Shown one piece after another: positions 51,090 to 61,555 of a DNA stretch of 64,000 nucleotides. The position numbers and the translations under genes were made by a program. Each line of letters begins with the position of its first letter. Within the stretch, counting starts at the first letter, position 1. This DNA is from Agapetus fuscipes (lineage: Eukaryota; Arthropoda; Insecta; Trichoptera; Glossosomatidae). The stretch spans positions 11,580,493 to 11,644,492 of the forward strand of contig OX637362.1 of assembly GCA_951799405.1 (NCBI GenBank), given 5' to 3'. The notes under the pieces were generated by a model. That model worked only from the letters and a program-made list of their open reading frames with translations, was not told the origin of the DNA and did not search any database.

Positions 51090-51445
51090 AGTTAAAACTT
51101 TCCATAGTGAGTGAACCAAGTACAGGGAAGTGCTCATGAGAAACTTCTGAACAGCAGGATTTTGACACTATTGTTGTGGTTTCTCTCGTAGAAAATAGGA
51201 AAAAGGGTGCATTTACCTGAGTAACCCATGTCAGAGCTCGTTCCCACTAGTGAGGTGTCGGATCCGTATATCAATCCGAGGTTCCAGTGGCAGAGTATTA
51301 TGTATGGAGCTATTCACACTTGTCGGAAACCGATTTTGTCCGTAATGTTCTGGCACTGGAACCTACGATTAATATACGGATCCGACACCCGACAAGTGGG
51401 AACGGGCTCTTAGCTATTTCAGTTGTACCTTTAAGGTGTCTATTT
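51090..51445 (+). repeat. Repeat family I, copy 1 (contains P8)
   Basis: TTCTCTCGTAGAAAATAGGA, AAAAGGGTGCATTTACCTGA, CAGTTGTACCTTTAAGGT. Confidence 0.6.
51233..51410. repeat. Inverted-repeat element P8
   Basis: Arms AGAGCTCGTTCCCAC, GTGTCGGATCCGTATAT, GGTTCCAGTG and inverse, about 60 bp. It interrupts family I repeat DNA, which is continuous at 58090-58290. Confidence 0.75.
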
Positions 51446-51459
51446 AGGATCTATAATAA

Positions 51460-51703
51460 TCTATAATCTAAGTTGCAAGGATATATTCATTTAAGGCTCT
51501 CAGATGTATGCCCACAAACCAACAAGTGTAGTTCGCGCTGCCAAATGCTGAAAGTGTACTTACAAATAAAATCCAAACCTCAAATGAACATAAGCCCCAC
51601 AACTTTTGCCGACCTTCCCTGAAACAGGGGTGACATTGGCAAAGTGAACCATTTTTTACAGTATGGGTGGTCAGCCTCATACCAACCTATAAGTCAAGGA
51701 ATA
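51460..51703 (-). mobile_element. Repeat family C
   Basis: CTAAGTTGCAAGGATATATT to CCTATAAGTCAAGGAATA, nearly identical to 26812-27048. Confidence 0.78.
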
Positions 51704-51834
51704 TGAATAATAAATTACATTTAAATATAAAAAAGAACAAAACCTTACAAAGAAATCTATACAAAAAAAGTAAAAAATTTCCTATGCAAAAAATGTAGCA
51801 AATGAATACACCAACATTAGAAATCAACATTGCA

Positions 51835-52005
51835 GATTAGCCACCACTTCTTCCTGTCCTTGCATACTTCTTTCATTTCATCCAGAGTCATAACCTTTTT
51901 CATACAAGTCCTCCTTTTATTATGACTCTGGATATCCCATTCATTCGCTATTTCAGAGATTTGATCCTTCCATACTTTTCTCGGTCTTCCTCTACCACTA
52001 AGGAT
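51835..52005 (-). mobile_element. Family F LINE fragment
   Basis: GRGRPRKVWKDQISEIANEW, DIQSHNKRRTCMKKVMTLDE and MKEVCKDRKKWW on the minus strand, in one frame apart from small changes. Confidence 0.72.
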
Positions 52006-52239
52006 AATAAGTAAATAAAGTAACGCAATTTGGTAAAGCGCCGTGGATGAGCCGAAACGTGAAGTTTGAAATAGTCGCGGCTCCGTCGTGAGTTTCGTGG
52101 CCAGTACGTTAGGTGGACGGTATTATTGCAGGCATATGCCACTACTCCAAGAACGTAGGTAACGGTTTCCATTATTCAGATCCCACATTTAGGAATAACG
52201 CAGAGGAGCAGAGACTAACTTCCTGCAATGATACATACT

Positions 52240-52815
52240 GTTGTGCTTTCTGCTGGATTCTCTTTTTAATTAAAATGCCAGAATTTATTTTTTTACAATT
52301 TATTTCACAACTTGGCAATCACTGTTTATAGGTATATTAATCAAATTAACAAAGTTCCAATTCACTTTTTACAATTTTATTTCTGTCTAGCACTTTCGCC
52401 TACAAGGCATCGTCAGGACAATCATTAATTAATTGCCCTGATGACGCCTTGTAGGCGAGAGTGCTAGACAGAAATAAAATTGTAAAAAGTGAATCGGAAC
52501 TTTGTTAATTTGATTATACAATGGACTTTCACTGTGTAAACCACCAAACCCTTAAAAATATTACTGTTTATAGGTGTGACTTAGCGAAGTGCTCTCTTGC
52601 GACTCAGTGTTCGTATCATTTTGATCTATTTTATTATGAACCAGAGAGGTCTTTCTCGCACTTACTAGATCATTCCACCACCAGAACATTTTGTACACAC
52701 ACAATCACTAGAACGCCATTCCAATGCACGGCTACTCCTAGATGGTTTTATAGTACGTGCATAGGTGTATGCGTGTATAAGCGCACGTATTTAAAGTTCG
52801 CGTCAATACTACAGC
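52240..52815 (+). repeat. Repeat family G2, copy 2 (contains palindrome P3)
   Basis: GGATTCTCTTTTTAATTAAA to GCACGTATTTAAAGTTC. P3 at 52330-52519 is extra relative to copy 1. Confidence 0.65.
52330..52519. repeat. Near-perfect palindrome P3, arms about 85 bp
   Basis: AATCAAATTAACAAAGTTCC to AGGCATCGTCAGG and its inverse around a TTAATTAATT centre. Few mismatches are seen. It interrupts family G2 repeat DNA also present at 1100-1440. Confidence 0.85.
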
Positions 52816-52859
52816 TCACATTTGTCTCAGTCCTGTCAAACTTTGCAGTGGTGTAGTCA

Positions 52860-53270
52860 TACGAAATATGTATTTATAAATGTACATGTTTGTCAAATTC
52901 TATGTTTTCTTGCTTTATCTATTTTGTGTTTTGACACCCTATTATAACAAATGCCATAATGTCTTAAAATAACGCCTTTTCCCTCAATTTTATCGATCAC
53001 AAGATTTATAACTCGTTTGTACTATGTTCGGACAGGTCCGGGCACAGTGCGTACTACGTAGTCGGCAATGTTGCTACCTTTCTAGAAACATTTTAACATT
53101 CACCCGAGTTTTTTTTGTACACATGGAAATGCAACTGTGAAGTTCTTTGTTCTCTTTCTTACTAATGACCATTTTCGTAAGTAAGTTGAAACAGATGCGT
53201 AATGTCTATTTCCGTTAAAATAATTTCTAGTCCACAGATATCATAAGTGATTGAGACTCTAGGATTGTAC
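52860..53270 (-). repeat. Repeat family H, copy 2
   Basis: Inverted partner of 16860-17340. A further end piece is at 58795-58880. Confidence 0.6.
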
Positions 53271-53314
53271 TCTGCTATGCGGAGAGCGCCGCGTGCCTAG
53301 GCTGTATCTGTAAC

Positions 53315-53982
53315 TAGAGGTGGCCGTGTAAACGAAAAGCAGTTTAAAATAGCTGCTTTTTATTTTAAGCAACTAAGCGCGCTTACAATTTAAACGAAAA
53401 GTCGTTTTGAAAAATAAGCGTATAAGCGTTTGAAAAATAAGCGTATAAAATAAGCATAAGCAACTTTCGTTTCATTAAGTTTCGTTGAATAAGCGCGCTA
53501 CATTTTTTCAATCGTTTTGTAAACGACTTGTATCGCGCGTGCGGCGTAGATCATTTCTCAGTTGCTTCCCGGCCATTGACCTGCGTGGATATGCGACGCG
53601 ATGTCATACTTTTTATATTTCGTTTTGCAGTAACTCAGTAACTTGAATAGTCATTTATTTAAATAGGTACCACGGAATGTAAAATGTACATAGGTTACGA
53701 AAATGAACCTACTTAATGACATAATAATTATTTTGCGATAACTTAATAAAAATATGTCATTCTTAGTAACGCTAACTAAAGAAAATTCATTATATTTTAA
53801 TTATCGTTTTTTTTAATCGTATCAACACCCCCCCCCCCCCGCCAGCGGAATTTTTTTGCGGCTCGATAATCAATATTTACAATAAACCCAAAAAACGAAA
53901 AAACGCTTTTTTTTAAGCTGCTTATTTTAAAAAGCGTAAGCGTTTTTTCGTTTTTTTTACTAAGCCGTTTTTTCCATCTCTA
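53315..53982. mobile_element. Non-autonomous hAT-type element with perfect 8-bp target duplication
   Basis: The ends are TAGAGGTGGCCGTG and the inverse of TAGAGATGGAAAAA, the usual hAT terminal pattern. TCTGTAAC flanks both sides exactly (53307-53314 and 53983-53990). The interior is unusual: it is built from AAGCG/GCGTATAAGCG words and poly-C/poly-T. It inserted into the TGTAACTGTAAC tail of family F LINE DNA. Confidence 0.8.
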
Positions 53983-54344
53983 TCTGTAACTGTAACTCTG
54001 TCGCCGTTCCGCTAGGGGTGGCCAGATCCTCTGAAAAGCTGCCCCCATTTATTCCTATCCTTACATACCTTTTTCAATTCATTCATTTCCATCACTTTTT
54101 TCATGCATTTTCTTCTTTTACGCTCGCTTTGTATATCCCATTCTTTTACAATCTCCTCAATCTGATCACTCCATATTTTTCTCGGTCGCCCCTTACCTCC
54201 TTTTCCTTTCACATTTCCTCTGTATATAAACTTTGTCAATCTATCATCATTCATTCTTTCCACATGCCCAAACCATCTCACCACATTCTTTTGTACCTTG
54301 ACATTCAGGCTGCACTCAACAATTGCGCCAGCCACTGTACTTTT
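53983..54344 (-). mobile_element. Family F LINE 3' end, best-preserved copy
   Basis: Open minus frame ending ...KDRNKWGQLFRGSGHP. The conserved NVVRWFGHVERM and GKGGKGRPRKIW blocks identify a reverse transcriptase C-terminal region. Its tail received the hAT element at 53982. Confidence 0.8.
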
Positions 54345-54500
54345 AAGGGCCCTTTATACCCTAAATTTGCCGTTTTTGTTTCTTACACTTTATGGTCTTA
54401 GTAAAAGAGTGATAGTAATGAAAAAATCAGGCGTGTTCCTACTTTTTTTATATAAATTTTAAAGGTTACAATAATTTATACAACTTAAAAGTTGTCACCA
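54345..54500 (+). repeat. Left arm of a palindromic element split by a LINE
   Basis: Contains TTTTTGTTTCTTACACTTTA, TGGTCTTAGTAAAAGAG and GTTGTCACCACAAAAAAATA. All reappear inverted at 56665-56775. The core resembles the loop of the palindrome at 49410-49598. Confidence 0.65.
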
Positions 54501-54990
54501 CAAAAAAATATATTTTTTATTTATTTTTATTTTATTTATTTTTATTTAAGAAGAATAAACGGCTATATAGCCTTTTACAACATTGCGATAAATATAAATA
54601 TGTAGGTACATAAGTAGGTACTGTATCTATAGGTATAAAACTAATATCTTAAAATATAACACAAATAAATGACACATAAATAATATACAAAGATGTAAAT
54701 ATACGATGGTTATAAAGCAATAGAACTAACAATTTAAAAATAATAACAATAAACTTTAAAAATAATAATGCAAAAACCATAAACCAGTGTAAGTAATTGT
54801 TGTATACAAAAATTGTTGTAATAAACAACAAATCTTCATTATTTGATCAGGGTTGTCACAAACATAATATACTAAATCAAGTGTAAAATTTGCTAAAATT
54901 AATAGAATAAACAAAAGATCATTTAAAATTTCAAGGATTTTTTTATAAAAAAAATTTTCATACAATGCAATACAACATACAATTTACAAT

Positions 54991-55105
54991 GTGTTGTGCA
55001 AGAAAGAAAGAAGATGTGAAACTAAAGGTACAAAAAAAAAAAATGTGTTGAGATGGCTTGGGCCTGCGGAAAGAATGGATGATGAGAGACCGACAAAATG
55101 CGGAT
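54991..55105 (+). mobile_element. Family F LINE fragment in the opposite strand
   Basis: KVQKKNVLRWLGPAERMDDE, directly behind the stop of the 55108-56520 (-) reverse transcriptase. Confidence 0.6.
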
Positions 55106-55107
55106 AC

Positions 55108-56520
55108 CTACATACTATTTATAATTTTTTTAAATGTATAGAATCCCGTGGAGAAAATATCAACCTCCAGCTTGTTCGCCTCCCTGGGCAGTCGCTGAAA
55201 AGGCGAGTAATACTGGTAGTTCACGGCACAGTCTGCCACATCAAAAGTATCCACGTTACGCGTGTTCCTTATTGGGACACGGAAATTAATTTTTGATAGG
55301 AGTTGGGGCGCGTCGGTCAAGCCATTAATGAGTTTGTATAGAAAAACCATGTCAGCAGCACTTCTCCGAGCCGAGAGCGGTGCAAGTTTATACGATTCTC
55401 GGAGTTGGTTATAATTGATATCCGAGATGGGTATTCCGAGTTTGAAGTTGATAAAGCGAAGTAGTTTGTTTTGTACCTTTTCTATACTACGTATATGTAC
55501 CTGGTAGTGAGGAGACCACAACACGGAGTTATACTCCAGCAATGGCCTCACCAAACTTGTAAAAATATAAATAAAGGTGTGCACGTTATAAAATTTTTCA
55601 CACAGTCGTAAGGAAAATCCTAATGTTCTGAGTGCCCTATCCACAGTTGCCTTTATGTGTGGTACAAATGTTAATCCCGCGTCCAACAATACTCCCAAAT
55701 CTTTGATTTGCGCAACCGACATAAGCTGTGTACCATCAATCGAGTAAGGGTACACCGTGGGATTCTTAATTTTGTGGAAACGCATTACTTGACATTTTTC
55801 TATGTTTAAAGTTAAATCATTCTTCACACACCAGTCATAAAGCACGTCAATATTTCTTTGTAATATCTCGCAGTCACCAATACAGTTAACCACTCTGTAA
55901 ATTTTCAAGTCATCAGCAAACATGACAAATCTCACCCCGTCAAACCCGCTCAGGAGATCATTGACAAATATATTAAACAAAATGGGTCCGAGATGTGAGC
56001 CCTGCGGCACACCGCTCTTCGCCAAAAAAGGAGATGAAACAACGCCCGACACACAAACCCTAAGTTCCCTTTCAGCAAGATAGCTCGAAAACCACGCAAG
56101 GAGTGCACCATCAATACCAAGAGAAAGAAGCTTTGCCAATAATATTGTATGGGAGACGCGGTCAAACGCCTTGGAGTAGTCTGTATATACACAGTCCGTC
56201 TGACTCCTGGTAACAAAAGCATCCATGATATCACAATGAAATTCCAAAAGGTTTGTCAAGGTCGATCGGTTTTGCATAAAACCATGCTGTTGGTCCGATA
56301 TAACGAGTGCTAAGTCACTCTTAATCTTACTGAGAAGAATACATTCGAACAACTTCGGTATGCAGGATTGTATACATATTGGGCGATAGCTAGTGACATC
56401 AGATTTATCTCCCTTTTTGAAAATTGGAATAATGTTGCTAGATTTCCAAGCTGTTGGAAAAATTCCCGATTCAATAGATTTATTAAATATTTTTTGTAAA
56501 ATCCAACACATATTGAACAT
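55108..56520 (-). CDS. Reverse transcriptase domain of a 5'-truncated LINE
   Basis: 470 open residues beginning inside the polymerase (FPTAWKSSNIIPIFKKGDKS). Motifs are SYRPI, QQHGFMQNRST, YTDYSKAFDRVSH, SGVPQGSHLGPILF and FADDLKIY, then RPLLEYNSVLWSP and SARRSAADMVFLY. There are no stops, although the element has lost its endonuclease. The first Met is not a natural start. It is the same clade as the 29844-32714 protein but a different family. Confidence 0.85.
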   Translation of the reverse strand: MFNMCWILQKIFNKSIESGIFPTAWKSSNIIPIFKKGDKSDVTSYRPICIQSCIPKLFECILLSKIKSDLALVISDQQHGFMQNRSTLTNLLEFHCDIMDAFVTRSQTDCVYTDYSKAFDRVSHTILLAKLLSLGIDGALLAWFSSYLAERELRVCVSGVVSSPFLAKSGVPQGSHLGPILFNIFVNDLLSGFDGVRFVMFADDLKIYRVVNCIGDCEILQRNIDVLYDWCVKNDLTLNIEKCQVMRFHKIKNPTVYPYSIDGTQLMSVAQIKDLGVLLDAGLTFVPHIKATVDRALRTLGFSLRLCEKFYNVHTFIYIFTSLVRPLLEYNSVLWSPHYQVHIRSIEKVQNKLLRFINFKLGIPISDINYNQLRESYKLAPLSARRSAADMVFLYKLINGLTDAPQLLSKINFRVPIRNTRNVDTFDVADCAVNYQYYSPFQRLPREANKLEVDIFSTGFYTFKKIINSM

Positions 56521-56664
56521 ATTTACTCAAAAACTATTGACATAAAAAAGCCTGTAGGATGAAAAAAATAGTATGATTCTGTTATTGAAAAGATTTTTTT
56601 TTTTTCTAAAAATAGCAAATACAAAAAAAACGATGAAAATGTAAAAAAACGTGTTTTTTTTAAA

Positions 56665-56775
56665 TATTTTTTGTGGTGATAATTTTTCAGTCATATTTTT
56701 TTAACTATCGCTCTTTTACTAAGACCATAAAGTTTAAGAAACAAAAACTAAAGATTCAGGGCATAAACACTCTTA
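56665..56775 (-). repeat. Right arm of the split palindromic element
   Basis: Inverted partner of 54345-54500 (CTCTTTTACTAAGACCATAA and TTTTTTGTGGTGATAA). Confidence 0.65.
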
Positions 56776-56857
56776 AAAGCATAAAAAAGTTTTTCAACTC
56801 CCAAAATTTTAACACTTCAACCCTCAAAATAATTTTACAGATATGTGTAGGTACTAA

Positions 56858-57142
56858 GGGGCCGTCTATAAATTACGTCATCGATTTTGGCCGATTTTCG
56901 ACCCCCCCCCTTACAATCATCCTATAGTCATTATCTAATGACCCCCCTCCCCTCTTGCTGTAATAATGGATGAGCTTAATAATTAATAATATTATATTAC
57001 TTACATAGCATTTTGTATATTTTGTAGAAAATTGTATTTACAAGAACGACGTCACTTTTGGTACTCGTACATCATTTGCCATCATCCGCAGACCAGACTC
57101 CCCCCCCCCTTAATGCGAATGACGTGATATATGGACAGCCCC
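56858..57142. mobile_element. MITE family 2, copy c
   Basis: Same orientation as copy b, with exact TAA duplication (56855-56857, 57143-57145). The 3-bp duplications and GGGG ends could suit a PIF/Harbinger-type parent; this is inference. Confidence 0.85.
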
Positions 57143-57145
57143 TAA

Positions 57146-57720
57146 CGGATACAGCTCAAACTTGAATTTAGAAGTTTTTCTCGGCGTGTAAACAAACATT
57201 TTGTAATTATTTGCTAATATGTAATGCTAGTCCCATACCGACGACGTTAGCCCGCCGCGATGAAGTTCTCAATTCAAATCCATTCATTTGTAGCAAAGAT
57301 CGTTTAACTGTAATCGCGCCTTAATCCGGAATTCTAAATTCAAATGAATTGGATTGCAATTTCAGTGTTGCCAGATCCATTCAAAAATATAAATTTCACC
57401 ATAGACAACATTAAACCTTCCACGTTTCCATCTTTTCAGGGATTTTCAATGCGGGCAACACCATGTACAGAACCCGCTTAGCATTTAAACTGCATGGCTG
57501 GTTCGGGTTCAGCTGAGCCGGGCTTAAGTTTATTGATTTCCTTATTTTGAGGTTATGTCTCTTGTTACACTTCAGGGACCGATTTCCCGCCCACGATATC
57601 GCCAAACAAACAATTATCCTGCGATACTGAACGGCCGGTGTAGCATGGTTCTACCCTCATGAGATTTTTTTTTTTTGTAAAAAAATTGGGTTCAAAGCTT
57701 CCACAAACATGTCTATGAAT
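57146..57720. other. No gene recognised
   Basis: Unique-looking DNA between MITE copy c and fold-back P9. Short frames only. Confidence 0.3.
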
Positions 57721-57990
57721 AAGAGTTTTAAGTTTACACGGCCGGTTGATGATGTTGGAGAGATTTTTTCCGAGATATGTTGCCGTGGTATATGGGAGCT
57801 GGAGCTTCCGGACGTTTCGCTCATGTCTACGATGGGCTTCTTCAGCATGAAAGTGCAATGATGAAGATGATCTTGATGAAAACTATGAGTCTTCACAAGA
57901 TACCATCGTAGACATGGGCGAAACGTCCGGAAGCTCCAGCTCCCATAGACCACGGCAACAGATCCGGGAAAACATATCTCCAGCATGTCT
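57720..57990. repeat. Fold-back element P9
   Basis: Palindrome 57751-57986 with about 90-bp arms (GAGCTTCCGGACGTTTCG, CATGTCTACGATGG) around a 60-bp loop. It is preceded by the ACACGGCCGGTTGATG motif of the P1/P2 group. Confidence 0.8.
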
Positions 57991-58089
57991 ATGAATGAAA
58001 AAAAATGTAGGAGCAAACAGTTTATATATCTATAAACTATGTAAATAAGTTCGTGTTGTTTCACTGATTTGAGAAATCGTTGATTAAAT

Positions 58090-58290
58090 TTTTTATAGTG
58101 TGTAAATTTTCATAGTAAGTAAACTAATTATATGGCAGTGCTCATGAAAAACGTCCAAACTACAAGATTTTCATACTTGAACAGAGTTTTCTCTCGTAGG
58201 AAATATGAAAAAAGGTGCATTTATCTGAGACCCGTGTTAACTCAATATGCCACTTATTCAGTTTTACCTTTAAGGTTTTGTTATGTAAAT
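58090..58290 (+). repeat. Repeat family I, copy 2
   Basis: TTCTCTCGTAGGAAATATGA, AAAAGGTGCATTTATCTGAG, CAGTTTTACCTTTAAGGT. A partial copy is at 7770-7920 (-). Confidence 0.6.
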
Positions 58291-58403
58291 AGTACTTAGT
58301 TATAAACAAAATGAACAGGGTAGGTGTATATAGACTCTAACTGTAAGAAGAATTATTATTAAGTACCTAGAGTAAGCAAATATTATATAAGTAGTATAAG
58401 TAT

Positions 58404-58682
58404 TGAAACCTTGTGGAATATGATAGATGTTTCCAGACGAATTTAAGCCCAGAATGTTCTGATTGTAGTAGCTATATAAGGCGTGAATTGCCTGCAAGCA
58501 GTTCAGTCTCAAGATACTCTTAGCCATTACAGGACAGACAGTGAAAGTCAACCATACAAGTGAACGAGTGTAAAAGTAAATTGTGAACTAAAATAAATAA
58601 ATTTAAAATAAATTTCCGGCTGTTTCAATTCAGAAGACCATCAATCTAAATTTTAAAATATTAGAACCCTAAGAACACTACA
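58404..58682 (+). mobile_element. Probable solo LTR, 279 bp
   Basis: Starts TGAAACC and ends CACTACA (TG...CA), flanked by GTAT on both sides (58400-58403 and 58683-58686). TATATAAG at 58473-58480 is followed by CAGTTCAGTC, and AATAAATAAA lies near 58592. The order promoter, start region, poly(A) signal fits an LTR. No internal genes are nearby. Confidence 0.55.
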
Positions 58683-58911
58683 GTATTGATATGCAATCTC
58701 AAATGCAATGATATATGTAATCTAAAATGCAATGAAGGATTTGACATTATTATTAAATGTTCTATGATGTTTGACAGCTCTGCGAATGACAGGTCTGTTT
58801 GACAAGTGAAGCGCATAGTATGCATCAATGCAGTAAGCTAGTTTCTCTTCCACCAATATCATAACTCAATGGACTATTCATTAACCGAAATATAAATAAG
58901 AAACAGAAACA

Positions 58912-59143
58912 CCGGTCCGTAGCTCAGTGGTAACACTTCGGACTCTGAATGGGAAGGTTGTGGGTTCGATTCCCGGCGGAGCACAAAAAATATAGCATTT
59001 ATATTTTCAAATTTGCTCTACGCTGGGTTACAAAAATCATAAAACCTTTACCAATGACCGGTCACCAAAGGTCCATCCAGCCTTACAGCAACTGGGTCTT
59101 GCTCGAGAATTGGCGCTTTGTAGCGACGACGATCAAACTCGTA
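58912..59143 (+). mobile_element. SINE family A, 3'-truncated
   Basis: Head GGTCCGTAGCTCAGTGGTAA and B box GGTTCGATTCCCGG. It ends at GGCGCTTTGTAGCGACGACG and abuts a family B SINE. Confidence 0.75.
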
Positions 59144-59146
59144 AAA

Positions 59147-59410
59147 AGATCGATAGCTCAATTGGTAGAATGCTTGCATTCCATGCCGAGAGCAAGACCG
59201 TTCGATCTCAAAGGTTTACTCAGCCTTCACAAGAAATGAGAACCAGCCCCCCCGGGAGCTGGGAAACCCCCACTTTAGCTGAGAGTGGATGGTGTGAGGC
59301 CGGCCCTCTAACCTGTAAAAATAAATAGGTCCCGAAGCGCGACATGCGACCCCTTCGGGGAAACGCAGGCAACAAGTTACACTATATGTGTAGATTAGTT
59401 GCGTTTTTTT
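59147..59410 (+). mobile_element. SINE family B, internally deleted
   Basis: GATCGATAGCTCAATTGGTA head followed by a shortened B-box region, then the body CCGGGAGCTGGGAAACC. Confidence 0.75.
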
Positions 59411-59721
59411 TGCGTGACGTAATTTGTAGAGTTTTCATTGAATTCAGGGTAGAACCATGTTTGACCGACTGCCGCACCGCAATCTCTCCTCACAATAAAC
59501 TTTCCTAGAACATACCGCGTGATTTCAGCGGCACTAGCTCTGGGTGACGTATGCGCTGTTCGCCATTGATTGATTTGGTCTGTTTTGGACTATTTCTATT
59601 TGTTTGACAGTCGAGCCATTGTTACAATTTAGCATTGTGGTTTTACTCGATTATTCTGTTATATGCAATAGATCTAGCTCTTGTTGAATGTGTCTGGGTT
59701 GTAAGGAAAAAAGTTTTGATG

Positions 59722-60136
59722 ATGATGATGATTTGTAGAGCGCCGTTTCGTGACTACTGTCACTGCAAGGGCACTTTCAGGCTTGACGCGGCGGTGAAGA
59801 AGGGGGTCTTCATTCCCTTCTTGAAACTCTCGATCCCTTCCTTGGCGCGTACTTCAGGGGGCAGCTGGTTCCAAGTGGACGGTCCCACAACGGCGAAAGC
59901 GCGGTCTCCAAACACTGTGCTTCTTTTTCTGCATTGTGTGCTAATAGATGTAAGAGCATTGTCGGCAGATCGCAGAGTGAGCCGCCTCTCACTCAGACTC
60001 CTCGGTAATATCAGCTCCTGCAAGTACTCTGGCGCCACTCCATGCAGCGCTTTATGCACCGTGATACCCAGCTTGAATTTGATCCTTTCTGGGATCCTCA
60101 ACCAGTGTAGCTTTTGCAGGAGTGGGGTAATGTATT
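59722..60136 (-). mobile_element. LINE (CR1/L2-like) 3' end with CAT-repeat tail
   Basis: HWLRIPERIKFKLGITVHKA, EYLQELILPRSLSERRLTLR, FGDRAFAVVGPSTWNQLPPE, FKKGMKTPFF, ending in ATCATCATCATCA at 59722. Confidence 0.82.
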
Positions 60137-60214
60137 ATTAATTCACTCAAATGGATTAAGAATGATTGAAATTCCTTGACTTGTAGGTTGGTATGAGGCT
60201 GAGCTATCGACCGG

Positions 60215-60296
60215 ACTATTCTAAAATTAGGATCCGAATCCACAACCTTCCATTTACGAGTCTGAAGTGTTGCCTTTGGACTACGGACCGGTCCAA
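60215..60296 (-). mobile_element. SINE family A head fragment
   Basis: Only the tRNA-like head (CACAACCTTCCATTTACGAG to CTACGGACCGGTCC) remains, behind short pieces of families C and B. Confidence 0.6.
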
Positions 60297-60785
60297 GAAA
60301 TGCCAACGGCACGTGGTGTACCTGAGCGGTCATCCATCCAAGTAGCATCCGCGCCAATCTATAATGTCCATATCATTAGTCAATGGTCACAGACAATGTA
60401 ATCTGCTCACATTTATTTCTCTTTGGCGTGTGACTGTATCTAATTGAATTTTCACTCGAGTCGGCTTTGCTTCTGTTCGCTCCAACGCTGGAATTATTCC
60501 AGGGAAATGGTTCAGATCCATTCCAATAAAGATGCGAACAGCATTATCTGAGATTCAGTTGCCGCGGATAGGGAGTGTGTATAATTCGGTTGTAAAGCCC
60601 TGCTAGGGTTTATGACAGTGCTGTGCAGAATGTTGCAACAAGGCCAGTGGAAAAAGAACAGGAGAGCCAGCGTCAAGTTATTTCATGTGATCAAATAATA
60701 AATACCTAGATACCAATGAGAAAATGGCAAATACAATAGAGAACAGTCTTTGAGTTGGCGAGACTGGAATTCTGGTCCTTTCGTT
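60297..60785. other. No gene recognised
   Basis: Unclassified DNA before the 60791 LTR. Confidence 0.3.
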
Positions 60786-60790
60786 GATAT

Positions 60791-61097
60791 TGTTACGAAT
60801 GTTAGAGTTCGTGGGGTTTGCTTGTGTGTGTGTCCACCTCTAGTATAATGATTAAATAGATGATAGTAGATTGGTCTGGTACAATCCACTATAGAATAAT
60901 CTAGAACAAGCAAGAATGGTCCCTTTCGTACCTATATAAGCGAGCCGCAATGGTTTAGAGGGTAGGTTGATTGAAACATTGAGCCGTGAAGTCGATAAGC
61001 CAAGAGCTAGAAAAAGTGACCAGTACATTGTAAATCATATATTGTGTAAAGTAAATAAATTGCAGTTTGATTAAATGAACCCAAACAAAATCCTAAC
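60791..61097 (+). mobile_element. Probable solo LTR, 307 bp
   Basis: Starts TGTTACGAATG and ends TCCTAAC. The flanks are GATAT (60786-60790) and GATTT (61098-61102), a 5-bp duplication with one mismatch. TATATAAG is at 60933-60940 and AATAAA at 61054-61059. The ends suggest a Gypsy-type LTR, but that is inference. Confidence 0.55.
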
Positions 61098-61337
61098 GAT
61101 TTTTTGACAGCAAGTGGCCTGCGCCGATCTATCAATCGTCACTTCTTATTAATCGAAACTTGTAAAATATTCTCGGCATGGCTCAAGTGAAGTTTAATAC
61201 TGATTGAATTACAAACAATTTTTAGCCTATAATACGACTCGTAAACTATTAACTACTAATTACTTACTACTTGCCCACTTGCCACTTGCAGAACAACGCA
61301 TGCGCTCGTGTGCCGCAGCGTTTTAGGAAGTCCAGGA

Positions 61338-61488
61338 ATGGCAGTAATGGCCGTTGGCAGACAGTTGCCGGTTAGTAACCATTTTGTGCGACCGCAGTTA
61401 GTGGCATTCGCAACGAGGGGACAGCTCTATTTACTCTCAACACAAACAGTTGCAAGCGAAACGGTAGCTGGGAGAACTTCTAAATTGC
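61338..61488 (+). CDS. Weak candidate first exon with presequence-like N-terminus
   Basis: ATG at 61338 opens 50 codons ending TTG C|GTAGGT. The first 40 residues (MAVMAVGRQLPVSNHFVRPQ, then LVAFATRGQ) contain Arg but no acidic residue, like a mitochondrial presequence. No downstream exon is visible before the window end and no family is recognised. It may be chance or transposon sequence. Confidence 0.2.
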
Positions 61489-61555
61489 GTAGGTACCTCA
61501 CATTTTGTAAATGTTTTTAAAAAAAAATTTTTGATCTCTATTAAATTTCTGTCGC

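Larger units (their letters stand above)
54517..56522 (-). mobile_element. 5'-truncated LINE (Jockey/CR1-like) with open reverse transcriptase
   Basis: On the minus strand the reverse transcriptase frame 56520-55108 is followed by about 590 bp of 3' region ending in an AAATA-type tail at about 54517-54550. The endonuclease domain is missing, so the copy is dead on arrival. It sits in the loop of an older palindrome (arms near 54357-54500 and 56670-56770). The 3' region at 54991-55105 contains a piece of family F LINE in the opposite strand. Confidence 0.8.

Noticed and set aside
61338..61488. Naming the candidate first exon as a known mitochondrial protein
   Set aside because: Only a presequence-like composition is visible; nothing in it identifies a family.
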